A stretch of 64,000 bases of DNA. Source: Hyphomicrobiales bacterium (GTDB taxonomy: Bacteria; Pseudomonadota; Alphaproteobacteria; Rhizobiales; Rhizobiaceae). The translations under genes were made by a program, and so were the position numbers. Shown here one piece after another: positions 53,418-61,657 of the stretch; position 1 is the stretch's first letter, and every line of letters starts with the position of its first letter. The notes beneath the pieces were generated by a model. The model was not told where the DNA came from. It saw only the letters and a list, made by a program, of their open reading frames with translations, and did no database searches. The stretch spans positions 62,001 to 126,000 of the forward strand of contig UCII01000006.1 in assembly GCA_900472485.1 (NCBI GenBank), in the 5' to 3' direction.

Positions 53418-54263
53418 ATGACGGAGAGTCCCTTGAGCGCACCTGCTCCCACTTCCAACCAATCTCCTGCTCCGGAACAGACCTTCGGCACCGCCGGCAT
53501 TGCGCCGATGGACCGCCCGAGCGCCATGACCCGCTTTTTCATGAGCATCGTTGCCTGGGCCGAAAGCCTCAACCTGAAATATGCCAAGCTCGGCAATCCG
53601 CCGGTCTATGACACAGCCACTTTCCCCTGGGCTGCCGAGATAGAAAAAGATTATCCGGCCATCCGCGCGGAGCTCGAAAAAGTGCTGCTGCGCCAGAGCG
53701 AGTTGCCGACCTTCCAGGATATCTCCACCGACGTGAAGACCATTTCGACCGATACGCGCTGGAAGACCTTCTTCCTCCTCGGTTTTGGCGTGAAGTCGGA
53801 GCAGAACATCAAGGCGTGCCCGAATACCTGGGCAGCCGTGCAGAAGATCCCCGGCCTGACGACGGCGATGTTCTCGATCTTCGAGCCCGGCAAGCATCTT
53901 CCGGCTCACCGCGGCCCCTATAACGGCGTGCTGCGCCTGCATCTCGGCCTCATCGTGCCGGAACCGAACGAGAAGCTCGCCATCCGCGTCGACAAGCAGG
54001 TTTGCCATTGGCAGGAAGGCAAGGCGCTGATCTTCGACGATGCCTATGAGCACGAAGCCTGGAATCATTCCGACAAGACGCGCGTGGTGCTCTTCGTCGA
54101 TTTCGTCAAGCCGCTGAAATTCCCGGCTCGTTTCGTCAACTGGGCCCTGATGAACCTGGCGATTTTCACGCCCTTCATCAAGGAAGGTCTCGACAACCAC
54201 AAGGAATGGGAAAAGAAGTTCTACGCCGAAGCCGAGGCGTTCAGAAATCGCCCGAAATCCTGA
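53418..54263 (+). CDS. aspartyl/asparaginyl beta-hydroxylase-family lipid hydroxylase (LpxO/OlsC-like)
   Basis: The 281-residue product is a 2-oxoglutarate Fe(II) dioxygenase-fold protein. The iron ligands fit HRGPYNGVLRLHLGL and FDDAYEHEAWNHSDKTR, and the 2-oxoglutarate Arg lies in the latter block. Bacterial relatives hydroxylate acyl chains of lipid A (LpxO) or ornithine lipids (OlsC). An N-terminal Pro/Ser-rich stretch of ~35 residues precedes the family part. Starts at 53364, 53418 and 53508 are all open; none has a strong ribosome site. A clear terminator follows. Confidence 0.82.
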   Translation: MTESPLSAPAPTSNQSPAPEQTFGTAGIAPMDRPSAMTRFFMSIVAWAESLNLKYAKLGNPPVYDTATFPWAAEIEKDYPAIRAELEKVLLRQSELPTFQDISTDVKTISTDTRWKTFFLLGFGVKSEQNIKACPNTWAAVQKIPGLTTAMFSIFEPGKHLPAHRGPYNGVLRLHLGLIVPEPNEKLAIRVDKQVCHWQEGKALIFDDAYEHEAWNHSDKTRVVLFVDFVKPLKFPARFVNWALMNLAIFTPFIKEGLDNHKEWEKKFYAEAEAFRNRPKS

Positions 54264-54288
54264 TCTCATCGGCCGTTTAATTTAACGG

Positions 54289-54326
54289 AAACCCCGGAAT
54301 CCCTAAGGAATTCCGGGGTTTTGTGT
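54289..54326. terminator. terminator between hydroxylase and flotillin genes
   Basis: AAACCCCGGAAT and ATTCCGGGGTTT form a twelve-pair stem with a nine-base loop, with T-rich flank on the plus strand and A-rich flank before it. It can serve both convergent genes. Confidence 0.82.
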
Positions 54327-54346
54327 TTGCTGACGACCAGCAGCCG

Positions 54347-56065
54347 TTAGGCAGGCTTATCCGTCTCTTCGGCGTCGTCGTAATATTGCTCTTCCTCGGG
54401 CTGGGCAGCGTTGGTCTTGCCATCGAGATTGCCAAGCAGGGCCGAGATGGCATTGTCGCCGTCGAAGCCGGCCTCCTTCAGCAGGCGGTCGAGGATCGGC
54501 TTGTTGGCCTGGTAGGAGAGTAGCTGGCCGGCAAGACCTTCGCCAAGGCCGACGCCACTGCCGCCGCCCGCACCGTTGCCATTGCGGCCGAGCATGCCGC
54601 CGGTGTCGAAGATCCGGATATCGGAGATCTTTTCGATCGGCTTGACCGCTTCGGCAAGGGCGGCGGGCACGATGCGGATGCGCTCGCGGGTGATCTCGAA
54701 TTCGATGATGGCGGGGCTGAGCTTGTTGCGCGCTTCGTTGAGCAGGGCCTCGCTTTCGGCCGTTGCCTTACCGGTTTCAAGAATACCCTTGGCCTTGATG
54801 ATCGCAGCGTCGGCTTCTGCCGTTGCCAGCGTCTTGATGGCATCGGCCTGGTCGGTCGCGGCCTGCTTTTCGGCTTCTGCTGCAATGGTGACGGCGGTTG
54901 CCTGGGTCTGTGCGCGCTTCTGTGCGTCGATCACGGCGATCTGCTTTTCACGTTCGGCGATCTCGACCGCCTTGGCGGTGCCGACCTTTTCCTCGGCCGC
55001 GATGGCAAGTGCGCGGGCGGCTTCTGCCTTTGCCTTGGCTTCAGACTCCTCACGGCTCTTGTTAGCAACCGCGATGGCGCTTTCCTGCGCGACGATCTGG
55101 ATATCGCGGCGGGCTTCGGTGTCGCGCTGCTGCACGGCGCGGGTCGAGTCGATGTTGGCGGATTCGCGAGCCTGTTTCGCAGCTGCCTCGCGTTCGGCGA
55201 TCGCCTGTTCGGCGGCGATACGGGCTTCCTCCTCCGCACGCTTGGCGGCCTGTTCCTGCTGTGCGGTCTCGGCGCGGGTGGCGGCGGATTTGTTAGCGAT
55301 GTCGCGCTGTTGGTTTAGTTCCGCCTCGCGCTTCGTCCGCTCGATCGCGAGCGACTGCTGACGAGCCTCCAGGTCCTTCTGGGCAATCGCGACTTCGGTA
55401 TCGCGGACGACTTCGTTACGCTCCTTCTTGCGCGCCTCGGTGACGCGGGTCAGCGCGGCGAGACCGTGCGCATCGAAGAAGTTGTTGGCGTTGAAGTGCT
55501 TGATATCGGTCTGGTCGAGGCGCGTCAGCGACACGGATTCCAGTTCGAGACCGTTAGACTGCAGGTCGGAGCCGACCGCATCCTGCACGGCCTTGACGAA
55601 ATCCATGCGCTGTTCCTGCAGGGCATCGAGGCTCATCGTGGCCGCCACCGAGCGCAGGCTGTCCACGAACTTCGCCTCGATCAGCTGGCGCAGCTGTTCG
55701 CTGTCGTTGGTGCGATTGCCGAGCGTCTGGGCGGCGAGCGCGATCGAGGAGCTGTCCGGTTTGACGCGGACATAGAACTCGGCGCCGATATCGACGCGCA
55801 TACGGTCCTTGGTGATCAGCGCGTCATTCTCGCCGCGCTGGACCTCCAGGCGTAGCGTCTTGAGATTGACGCGGGCGATCGAGTGGAAAATCGGCAGCAC
55901 GACGGAGCCGCCGTCGAGCACGACTTTCTGGCCGCCGAGACCGGTGCGCACATAGGCCTCATCGCGGCTCGAGCGGACATAGAGCGAGGCAAGGACGAAG
56001 CCGATCCCGAGGATCAGGACGAGACCTATGCCTGCGGGAAGAATAAGGTCGTAAAGGCCGTTCAT
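54347..56065 (-). CDS. flotillin-like SPFH protein (YqiK type)
   Basis: The 572-residue product has one N-terminal TM helix (LILPAGIGLVLILGIGFVLASLYV), an SPFH/band 7 domain to about residue 200, a long Glu/Ala/Lys-rich coiled coil at ~200-440, and a C-terminal Gly-rich segment followed by an acidic tail. It matches the YqiK/flotillin group that organises membrane microdomains. It overlaps the YqiJ-like gene by ATGA and forms an operon with it and the PspA-family gene. Confidence 0.9.
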   Translation of the reverse strand: MNGLYDLILPAGIGLVLILGIGFVLASLYVRSSRDEAYVRTGLGGQKVVLDGGSVVLPIFHSIARVNLKTLRLEVQRGENDALITKDRMRVDIGAEFYVRVKPDSSSIALAAQTLGNRTNDSEQLRQLIEAKFVDSLRSVAATMSLDALQEQRMDFVKAVQDAVGSDLQSNGLELESVSLTRLDQTDIKHFNANNFFDAHGLAALTRVTEARKKERNEVVRDTEVAIAQKDLEARQQSLAIERTKREAELNQQRDIANKSAATRAETAQQEQAAKRAEEEARIAAEQAIAEREAAAKQARESANIDSTRAVQQRDTEARRDIQIVAQESAIAVANKSREESEAKAKAEAARALAIAAEEKVGTAKAVEIAEREKQIAVIDAQKRAQTQATAVTIAAEAEKQAATDQADAIKTLATAEADAAIIKAKGILETGKATAESEALLNEARNKLSPAIIEFEITRERIRIVPAALAEAVKPIEKISDIRIFDTGGMLGRNGNGAGGGSGVGLGEGLAGQLLSYQANKPILDRLLKEAGFDGDNAISALLGNLDGKTNAAQPEEEQYYDDAEETDKPA

Positions 56066-56715
56066 GAAGGTTGCTCCGTAGAGGATTTGTCGTCGGATCT
56101 CACAAGATCCGAGGGGGCGGAAACTGCGATGAAGATGTCGGCCTTGCGGTCGACAAGCAGAACTTGGGCGCCGATCGGCAAGGGGTTTTCACCCTTGGCG
56201 GCGCTGGCGCGCAACTGATGCCAGTTGCCATGCGCGTCCTTGACGCTGACGCGGCCAGGCAGGCCTTGATCCAGAGGACCGATGGAAACCGTGCCCGTGC
56301 GACCGACGAAGTCATCGGCCTCGACGGCGTAGGTCTCGTCGCGCGGCACGATCCTGGCGATCGTTCGCGTCGAGCCCCGGACGAGAGGGATCGTGATTGC
56401 GAGGGCCGGCACTGCGGCAGCGATCGCCGGCAGCGGCGCCCAGATCACGTCGGCGACGGTCTGGATGGCAAAACCTGTCACGGCGAAGATGCCGAGGACC
56501 AGCATGATCAGGATCAGCAGCGGCACGCCGCCGATATTGATCCAGGAGAGCAGGCCGGCGAGCACACCATCGTGACCTTCGAAATGCGGCTTGCCGATGA
56601 GTTCACTTAGCGAGAAGCCAAGCAGCATCGACAGGATTTCGATTGCCGTCAGTCCGATCAGGATCATTGCCGCGATGGCAAAGGGCGCACATTCGGGTGC
56701 GAGAAACAGGTGCAT
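56062..56715 (-). CDS. YqiJ-like membrane protein with OB-fold domain
   Basis: The 217-residue product has three to four N-terminal hydrophobic helices (FAIAAMILIGLTAIEILSMLLG; VPLLILIMLVLGIFAVTGFAI; PLPAIAAAVPALAITIPLV) and a C-terminal beta-rich domain (VGRTGTVSIGPLDQGLPGRVSVKDAHGNWHQL) like NfeD-type OB folds. YqiJ and YqiK are encoded together in many bacteria, as NfeD and flotillin partners. Its stop overlaps the flotillin start. Confidence 0.85.
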   Translation of the reverse strand: MHLFLAPECAPFAIAAMILIGLTAIEILSMLLGFSLSELIGKPHFEGHDGVLAGLLSWINIGGVPLLILIMLVLGIFAVTGFAIQTVADVIWAPLPAIAAAVPALAITIPLVRGSTRTIARIVPRDETYAVEADDFVGRTGTVSIGPLDQGLPGRVSVKDAHGNWHQLRASAAKGENPLPIGAQVLLVDRKADIFIAVSAPSDLVRSDDKSSTEQPS

Positions 56716-56718
56716 CGG

Positions 56719-57864
56719 TTACTGGCCGCTGGCCTTGAAGCGGGCAAGGCGTGCTTCTATGGCCTGCTCCCGATGCAGGCGGTCGAGCTCATCGAGCTCG
56801 GCGCTTGTTGCGGGCTCGCCCGAGGGTACGCCGGTCAATCGGGAAACGGCCGCCGCCGCGCGGGCTGCACCGGCGGCCGCTGTCGGCCGGGGATTTTCGC
56901 CCGTTGCTTCCTCGCGAGCATGGCGGGCGATGCTGCGCTTGAAATCGACAAGCCGTGCTTCCGCCTCGCGGCGGGTGGCAAGAACAGCCTGAAGTGCCTT
57001 CTGGCCCTCGTCGATCTGTGCGTTCGCATCTGCGAGCGCCTTGTCGAGCGCGGCGGTCTGCGCCTCGAGGTCGATCTGGCGCGCGACGCCGGCCTTGGCG
57101 AGGTCTTCGCGATCGGCCGTGATCGCAAGCCGGATCTTAGCGTCGAGCGCGTCGAGATCGGCGACGATTTCGCTGCGGCGGCTCCGGATGCGGTATTCCT
57201 CGGCGCGCGCCTTGCCTAGATCGGCACGCGCTTCATCGGCGGCGGCGTCGATCTCGCGCAGCGCCTGCTCGATGACGGCGACCTTGTTGGCGCCTTCTAC
57301 GGTGTCGACTGCGGCATTGGCGAGGCCTGCGATCAGTCGTCCCATGCGGGAAAGAATGCCTTCATGCATCGTCATGTTATCCTCCGTTCGGGGAGAGTTT
57401 GGTGTTACCCCGATGTGAATCGCGTAGTGGCCGCCATCGGCGATCAGATAGGCGGGGATATTGCTGTCCCAGCCTTTGAAATAGCCGGCCACGTCGAAGG
57501 GCACGGCGACACGGCCGCGCACCGTCGAGATTGTCAGGTCTGACGGACCCTTGATGGCAAAGAGCTTTTCGTCGAGCGGCAGCCGGTTCCAATCGGCAAA
57601 CCCGCTTCGATTGGCCGCAAAATCACGCAGGCCGAGCGTCACGAGGCGCGCGGGCAAAGCGGTGCGTTCGCGGATCGCCTCATAGGCAAGATCGTGAAGC
57701 GTGACGAGATTTGCTCCGGCTCTGTCCGGAACGATTTCGCCCAGGAGTTTCATCATCTGCCCGTATGCGGCAAAGGTCTCGTCCAGAGCCTGCCGCGCTT
57801 CGTCATCGGGAGCGAGATCATATCGCAGACGAGAGCGGTGCGTTGGTGCGTGTGTCTTTGCCAT
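56719..57864 (-). CDS. PspA/IM30-family protein in frame with a TnpB-like N-terminal domain
   Basis: The open frame encodes 381 residues from ATG 57864. Residues ~164-381 are a PspA/IM30-like coiled coil (start MTMHEGILSRMGRLIAG, then ALREIDAAADEARADLGKARAEE), a membrane-stress protein. Residues ~1-155 look like the N-terminal half of TnpB/IS605 OrfB-type proteins: LHDLAYEAIRERTALPARL, LPLDEKLFAIKG, LTISTVRGRVAVPF and GHYAIHIGV occur in the family's order. The RuvC nuclease part is missing. PspA also has its own start, ATG 57375 behind a perfect GGAGG, so two products (381 and 218 residues) are possible. A one-base shift would put TAA just before that ATG, so a frameshift origin cannot be excluded. 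Confidence 0.7.
   Translation of the reverse strand: MAKTHAPTHRSRLRYDLAPDDEARQALDETFAAYGQMMKLLGEIVPDRAGANLVTLHDLAYEAIRERTALPARLVTLGLRDFAANRSGFADWNRLPLDEKLFAIKGPSDLTISTVRGRVAVPFDVAGYFKGWDSNIPAYLIADGGHYAIHIGVTPNSPRTEDNMTMHEGILSRMGRLIAGLANAAVDTVEGANKVAVIEQALREIDAAADEARADLGKARAEEYRIRSRRSEIVADLDALDAKIRLAITADREDLAKAGVARQIDLEAQTAALDKALADANAQIDEGQKALQAVLATRREAEARLVDFKRSIARHAREEATGENPRPTAAAGAARAAAAVSRLTGVPSGEPATSAELDELDRLHREQAIEARLARFKASGQ
57376..57385 (-). promoter_or_regulatory. internal ribosome site for a separate PspA product
   Basis: On the minus strand GGAGG is followed by ATAAC and ATG (57375). The spacing of five is ideal. It suggests that PspA (218 residues, 56719-57375) is made on its own, with or without the longer fusion. 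Confidence 0.7.
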
Positions 57865-58112
57865 GGCCTTCAAGTAAAGCACCGCTGCGGTGCTTTTCAA
57901 GGGAGCATGGCGTCAAACATGAATGAATTGTAATGAATGATGGGCCGCAAAGGTTGCAGAAATTTGATACTTCTCTCCGCCTATGGGCGATCATGCAAGT
58001 TGTGAGCTCGCGTATATGTGGTGATTGGGCGCGAAAAAACCATATGAAAAGCGCGGCCAATCGGCCGCGCTGTATGGAATCTTTGAGTGGAGCGTTGGGG
58101 AGGAACCGCGGG

Positions 58113-61100
58113 TTACTTCACGGTCCGTACGATTGCAGCACCTGCCGTCATGCCGCCGCCGAAGGCCACTAGGCCGAGATTGAGCGGCTCTGAGTGTTCG
58201 TTGGCGACATGCAGCATGGCAAGCGGAATGCTTGACGAGCTGGTGTTACCGTAGGTCTCGATGACGCTGAGAGCCGGGCGGCCGCTGCGTTTGGCAATCG
58301 TGTCGATGATGCGCTGGTTGGCCTGGTGCGGCACCAGCAGATCAAGATTGGCAAGCTCGATGCCGGCATCGACGCAGGCGTTTTCGATCGAACGGGTCAT
58401 CGAATGCACCGCTTCGGTGAAGACCGACCGGCCGTTCATGGCAATGACGCCATCGTCCGGAAGCGGAACATAGAGCAGATCGCCCGGCTCCGGCCGGCCG
58501 CTGACGATCGGGCGGCTTGCGGTGAAGAGCGGCTTGCGCGCCATGTCGCGGCTGGTGACGAGGCTGGCGGTCGCGGCATCGCCGAAGAGGATTGCGGTGG
58601 AGAAATCGTTCATGTCGAGCAGCGGCGACAGGACTTCCGAGGTGATGATGAGCACCTTGGCGTCGTTCTGCTGTGCAATGAAATCATAGGCTTGCTGCAG
58701 CGCGTAGAGATAGCCGGAGCAGGCGGCACCCATATCGTAGGCCGCAAGCGAGGGCCGCACGCCGTCTTCGGCGACGGCAACCGCGACGCGGCTTGCGAGC
58801 GACGGCGTGGCGATGTCGGGCGTTCCGGTGGCGGCGATCACCAGATCGACATCGTGAATCGACATCTGGTTCTGCTTGAGAAGATCACGCGCCGCCTTCG
58901 TGGCAAGACTCAGCGTGCCTTCTTCAGGCCCGACCCAGAAGCGGCTCTTAATGCCCGTCAACGCGAGTATTTCGTCGGCGCGGCGGTTCGGCCAGTTATG
59001 GATGATTTCTTCGTTGGTGACGCGGCGGGCACCGGTGGCGATGCCGATACCGTTGATGACGACTTCCGAGAAGCTGCCGGTATGGCGGCGCAGCGCCGGG
59101 ATGACATGCGACTTCAGGCGGCGCAGCACGAACTTGTTCTGGATCTCGGAAGCGAGCGCGAAGTTCTGCTCGCTTAGGTCGCGATTGGCGTCGACGGTCA
59201 GAAGCGGGCTGTCGGTGGCGATCTGGTCGCCGACCTTGGCGAAGACCTCCTGCACGACGCCGCCGATATTGGCGCAGATCTCGACAGAGGCTTTTGTCGC
59301 CTCGACGACGGCCACCAGCTGGCCGACCTCGATCTTGTCGCCGGGCTTGACGAGCATATCGGTCACGAGGACGTTCTCGTCGGCGGGCCCCGAGCCGATC
59401 GCCTTGATCGCTGCCGTCGGGCCGCTGTCATCCTCTTCGTGCCAGGTAACCTCGCATTCAAGCACTTCAGCCATCAGGTCGACCAGCTTACGGTAGGAGG
59501 GGAGCGTTTCGAGCTGATTGCGGAAATTGAAGGGGATGTGCGCATCCGAGCGCGCGAGCCGGCGCACGACAACAGGCACATCGGTCTTTTCAGTGACGGT
59601 GGCAATGATTTCCGCACCCATGCCTACGGTGCGGTTGTCTTCATGCACGACGATCAGGCGGCGGGTGCGCCGTGCACTCGCCAGCACTTCCTTCTCGTCC
59701 CACGGCGAGATCGAGCGCAGATCGATCACCTCGACGGAAAAGCCCTGGGCCTCGAAAGCGCTCGCGGCATTGGCGCAGAGCGAAACCGTGTTGCCGTAGC
59801 TGACGAGCGTGATGTCGCGGCCGCGGGTAACATGGCGCGACAGGCCGGGATGGACGAAGTGCTTGTCCAGATCCTCGGAAGTGCGGCCGTCGGAATTGTT
59901 GAGTACGGCCTTCGGATAGAGGAAGACCGTCGGGCGCCGCGATTCGAAGGCGGCATTCAGCAGACCGGCGGCATCGCCGGCGCTGGAGGGCATAACGACG
60001 TCGATGCCCGGCGTGTGCGCCAGCATTCCCTCGAAGCTCTGGGCATGGAACGGACCAAGGCCTGGCTTGTAGCCGCCGCAGCTCACCATCAGGATGACGG
60101 GCGCTTCCCAGGCGCCATTGCTGCGCCAGAACATGCTGCCCATTTCAGAGACGATCTGATTATAGGCGAGCGGCAGGAAATCGGCGAACTGCAGGAAGGC
60201 GACGGGGCGCTGGCCCGCCAGCGCGCGGCCGACCGCCGTGCCGACGATTGTCGATTCGCTGAGAGCGGCGTTGCGGACGCGGTCAGGATATTTGGTGCTG
60301 AGGCCGCGCGTCACACCAAAAACGTCGCCCTTCGGATCCTCTATATCCTGGCCAAAGAGAACGACTTCGGGATTGCCGGCCAGCTGCTTGTCGAGAACGA
60401 CATTCAGCGCCTCGCGCATCGTCAGCGTCGATGCAGTCTCGTTGCCGCGATATTCTGCCCTCTTATCGAAGGAAGCTGGGTAGGGAGCCTTAGCCTCCGG
60501 CTCGACCTTCGGGGCGTCTTCCTTGCGGGCAAGGGCGGCTTCTGCCTGCACTTCCGCAATCAATTCCTGTTCGATCTTTTGCAGAGCATCGGCGTCGATA
60601 CCCGCCTTCTGCAGCATTGCCCGCAGATTCGGCAGCGGGTCGCGCGAGGAGCCGGCCTCGATTTCGAGCAGGGTGCGATAGGTCTTCTGATCGTCGGCAT
60701 TGGTGTGATCGGAAAGGCGCTCGACGTTCAGAAGCACGATGCTGGGCGTGCGGTTGTTGCGGCTGTGACGGACAGCCTTGCGGAAGGCGTCGCGCGATGC
60801 GGTGAGATCGTCGCCATCCGTGCGGATGATATCGATGCCGTAGAAAGAGGAAGCGGGACCAGCCGGCAGGTCGAAGAACGTCTGCTTGCCCGTGCGTGTC
60901 GAGATGGAGAAGCTGTTGTCCTCGATGACGAAGACGACGGGATACTGGCTGCGCACGGCTTCGGCGACCGCTTCGAGGAACTCGCCCTGCTGGGTGGTGC
61001 CGTCGCCGACGCAACAGATGGCGATCGGCATTCCCGGCTTATGCTTCAGGGATGCCGCGACGCCGACAGCATGCAGGGCATTGTTGCCGACGGGGCCGAC

Positions 61101-61436
61101 GATCGACGTGATGTTGAGGGCGCGGGAGGACAGATGCGCGCTCATCTGACGGCCGGCGGAATGGGAATTGGCTGTTGCAAGCAGGCTGGAGAAGAACTCA
61201 CGAATGGGCATGCCGCGCGCCAGCATCAGGGCCTTGTCGCGATAATGCAGATGCAGCCAGTCGTCGTCCTGGAGAAACTCGTTGAGCAGCGCGGTGGACT
61301 CGTGACCGGCACCGGAAACGTGAAAATGTGCTATGCCTTGCTTGATGAATTCTCGCTCAAGCCGATCTATTTCTCTGGAAATGAAAAATATTCTGTGAAG
61401 TTGCTTAAGGTATTCTGTGGCAAACCTCCCTTCCAT
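58113..61436 (-). CDS. fused E1-alpha / E1-beta / lipoyl / ketoacyl synthase III protein
   Basis: The 1107-residue product joins four parts. Residues ~1-260 are a 2-oxoacid dehydrogenase E1-alpha with the TPP motif GDGTTQQGEF...EDN (144-174). A linker leads to E1-beta at ~337-665. A lipoyl-type domain spans ~680-750, with Lys715 in VEATKASVE. Residues ~790-1107 are a FabH-like ketoacyl synthase III with the full triad Cys906 (GAACSGY), His1037 (VPHQANQ) and Asn1064 (TYGNTSS). A plausible reaction is decarboxylation of a 2-oxoacid, acyl transfer to the lipoyl arm and then to Cys906, and condensation with a malonyl unit; this is inference. No E2 or E3 gene is near. A fatty acid hydroxylase-like gene lies upstream in the same direction. 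Confidence 0.88.
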   Translation of the reverse strand: MEGRFATEYLKQLHRIFFISREIDRLEREFIKQGIAHFHVSGAGHESTALLNEFLQDDDWLHLHYRDKALMLARGMPIREFFSSLLATANSHSAGRQMSAHLSSRALNITSIVGPVGNNALHAVGVAASLKHKPGMPIAICCVGDGTTQQGEFLEAVAEAVRSQYPVVFVIEDNSFSISTRTGKQTFFDLPAGPASSFYGIDIIRTDGDDLTASRDAFRKAVRHSRNNRTPSIVLLNVERLSDHTNADDQKTYRTLLEIEAGSSRDPLPNLRAMLQKAGIDADALQKIEQELIAEVQAEAALARKEDAPKVEPEAKAPYPASFDKRAEYRGNETASTLTMREALNVVLDKQLAGNPEVVLFGQDIEDPKGDVFGVTRGLSTKYPDRVRNAALSESTIVGTAVGRALAGQRPVAFLQFADFLPLAYNQIVSEMGSMFWRSNGAWEAPVILMVSCGGYKPGLGPFHAQSFEGMLAHTPGIDVVMPSSAGDAAGLLNAAFESRRPTVFLYPKAVLNNSDGRTSEDLDKHFVHPGLSRHVTRGRDITLVSYGNTVSLCANAASAFEAQGFSVEVIDLRSISPWDEKEVLASARRTRRLIVVHEDNRTVGMGAEIIATVTEKTDVPVVVRRLARSDAHIPFNFRNQLETLPSYRKLVDLMAEVLECEVTWHEEDDSGPTAAIKAIGSGPADENVLVTDMLVKPGDKIEVGQLVAVVEATKASVEICANIGGVVQEVFAKVGDQIATDSPLLTVDANRDLSEQNFALASEIQNKFVLRRLKSHVIPALRRHTGSFSEVVINGIGIATGARRVTNEEIIHNWPNRRADEILALTGIKSRFWVGPEEGTLSLATKAARDLLKQNQMSIHDVDLVIAATGTPDIATPSLASRVAVAVAEDGVRPSLAAYDMGAACSGYLYALQQAYDFIAQQNDAKVLIITSEVLSPLLDMNDFSTAILFGDAATASLVTSRDMARKPLFTASRPIVSGRPEPGDLLYVPLPDDGVIAMNGRSVFTEAVHSMTRSIENACVDAGIELANLDLLVPHQANQRIIDTIAKRSGRPALSVIETYGNTSSSSIPLAMLHVANEHSEPLNLGLVAFGGGMTAGAAIVRTVK

Positions 61437-61657
61437 CTCAATGATTTTCCTGATCTTTCGTCTAAATTAAATGCTGGGAGTTAGGTAAACCCCCAGCCTG
61501 CCTTTTTCAATACACGTTAAATGACAAGATCTTCTCAGTTTGAAACGGAAATATGCATATTGCGGGGCCGTATTTTTTCATGATGTTTCCGTCCACAAGG
61601 CATGCGCGACAACGCGCCCGCCCAAACGCGAAACGGGTGCGTCTTTCGCGGGTTATG
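61437..61657. other. spacer between hydroxylase and fusion genes
   Basis: No gene is seen. It holds a hairpin GCTGGG/CCCAGC (61471-61499) that may end or attenuate the hydroxylase transcript, and probably the promoter of the fusion gene. Confidence 0.35.

Noticed and set aside
54576..55361. 261-codon Ala/Ser-rich open frame on the plus strand
   Set aside because: It is the complement of the flotillin coiled coil, a known source of long shadow frames.
59439..61484. 681-codon open frame on the plus strand
   Set aside because: It is antisense to the E1-KASIII fusion gene and has the composition of a shadow frame in GC-rich DNA.
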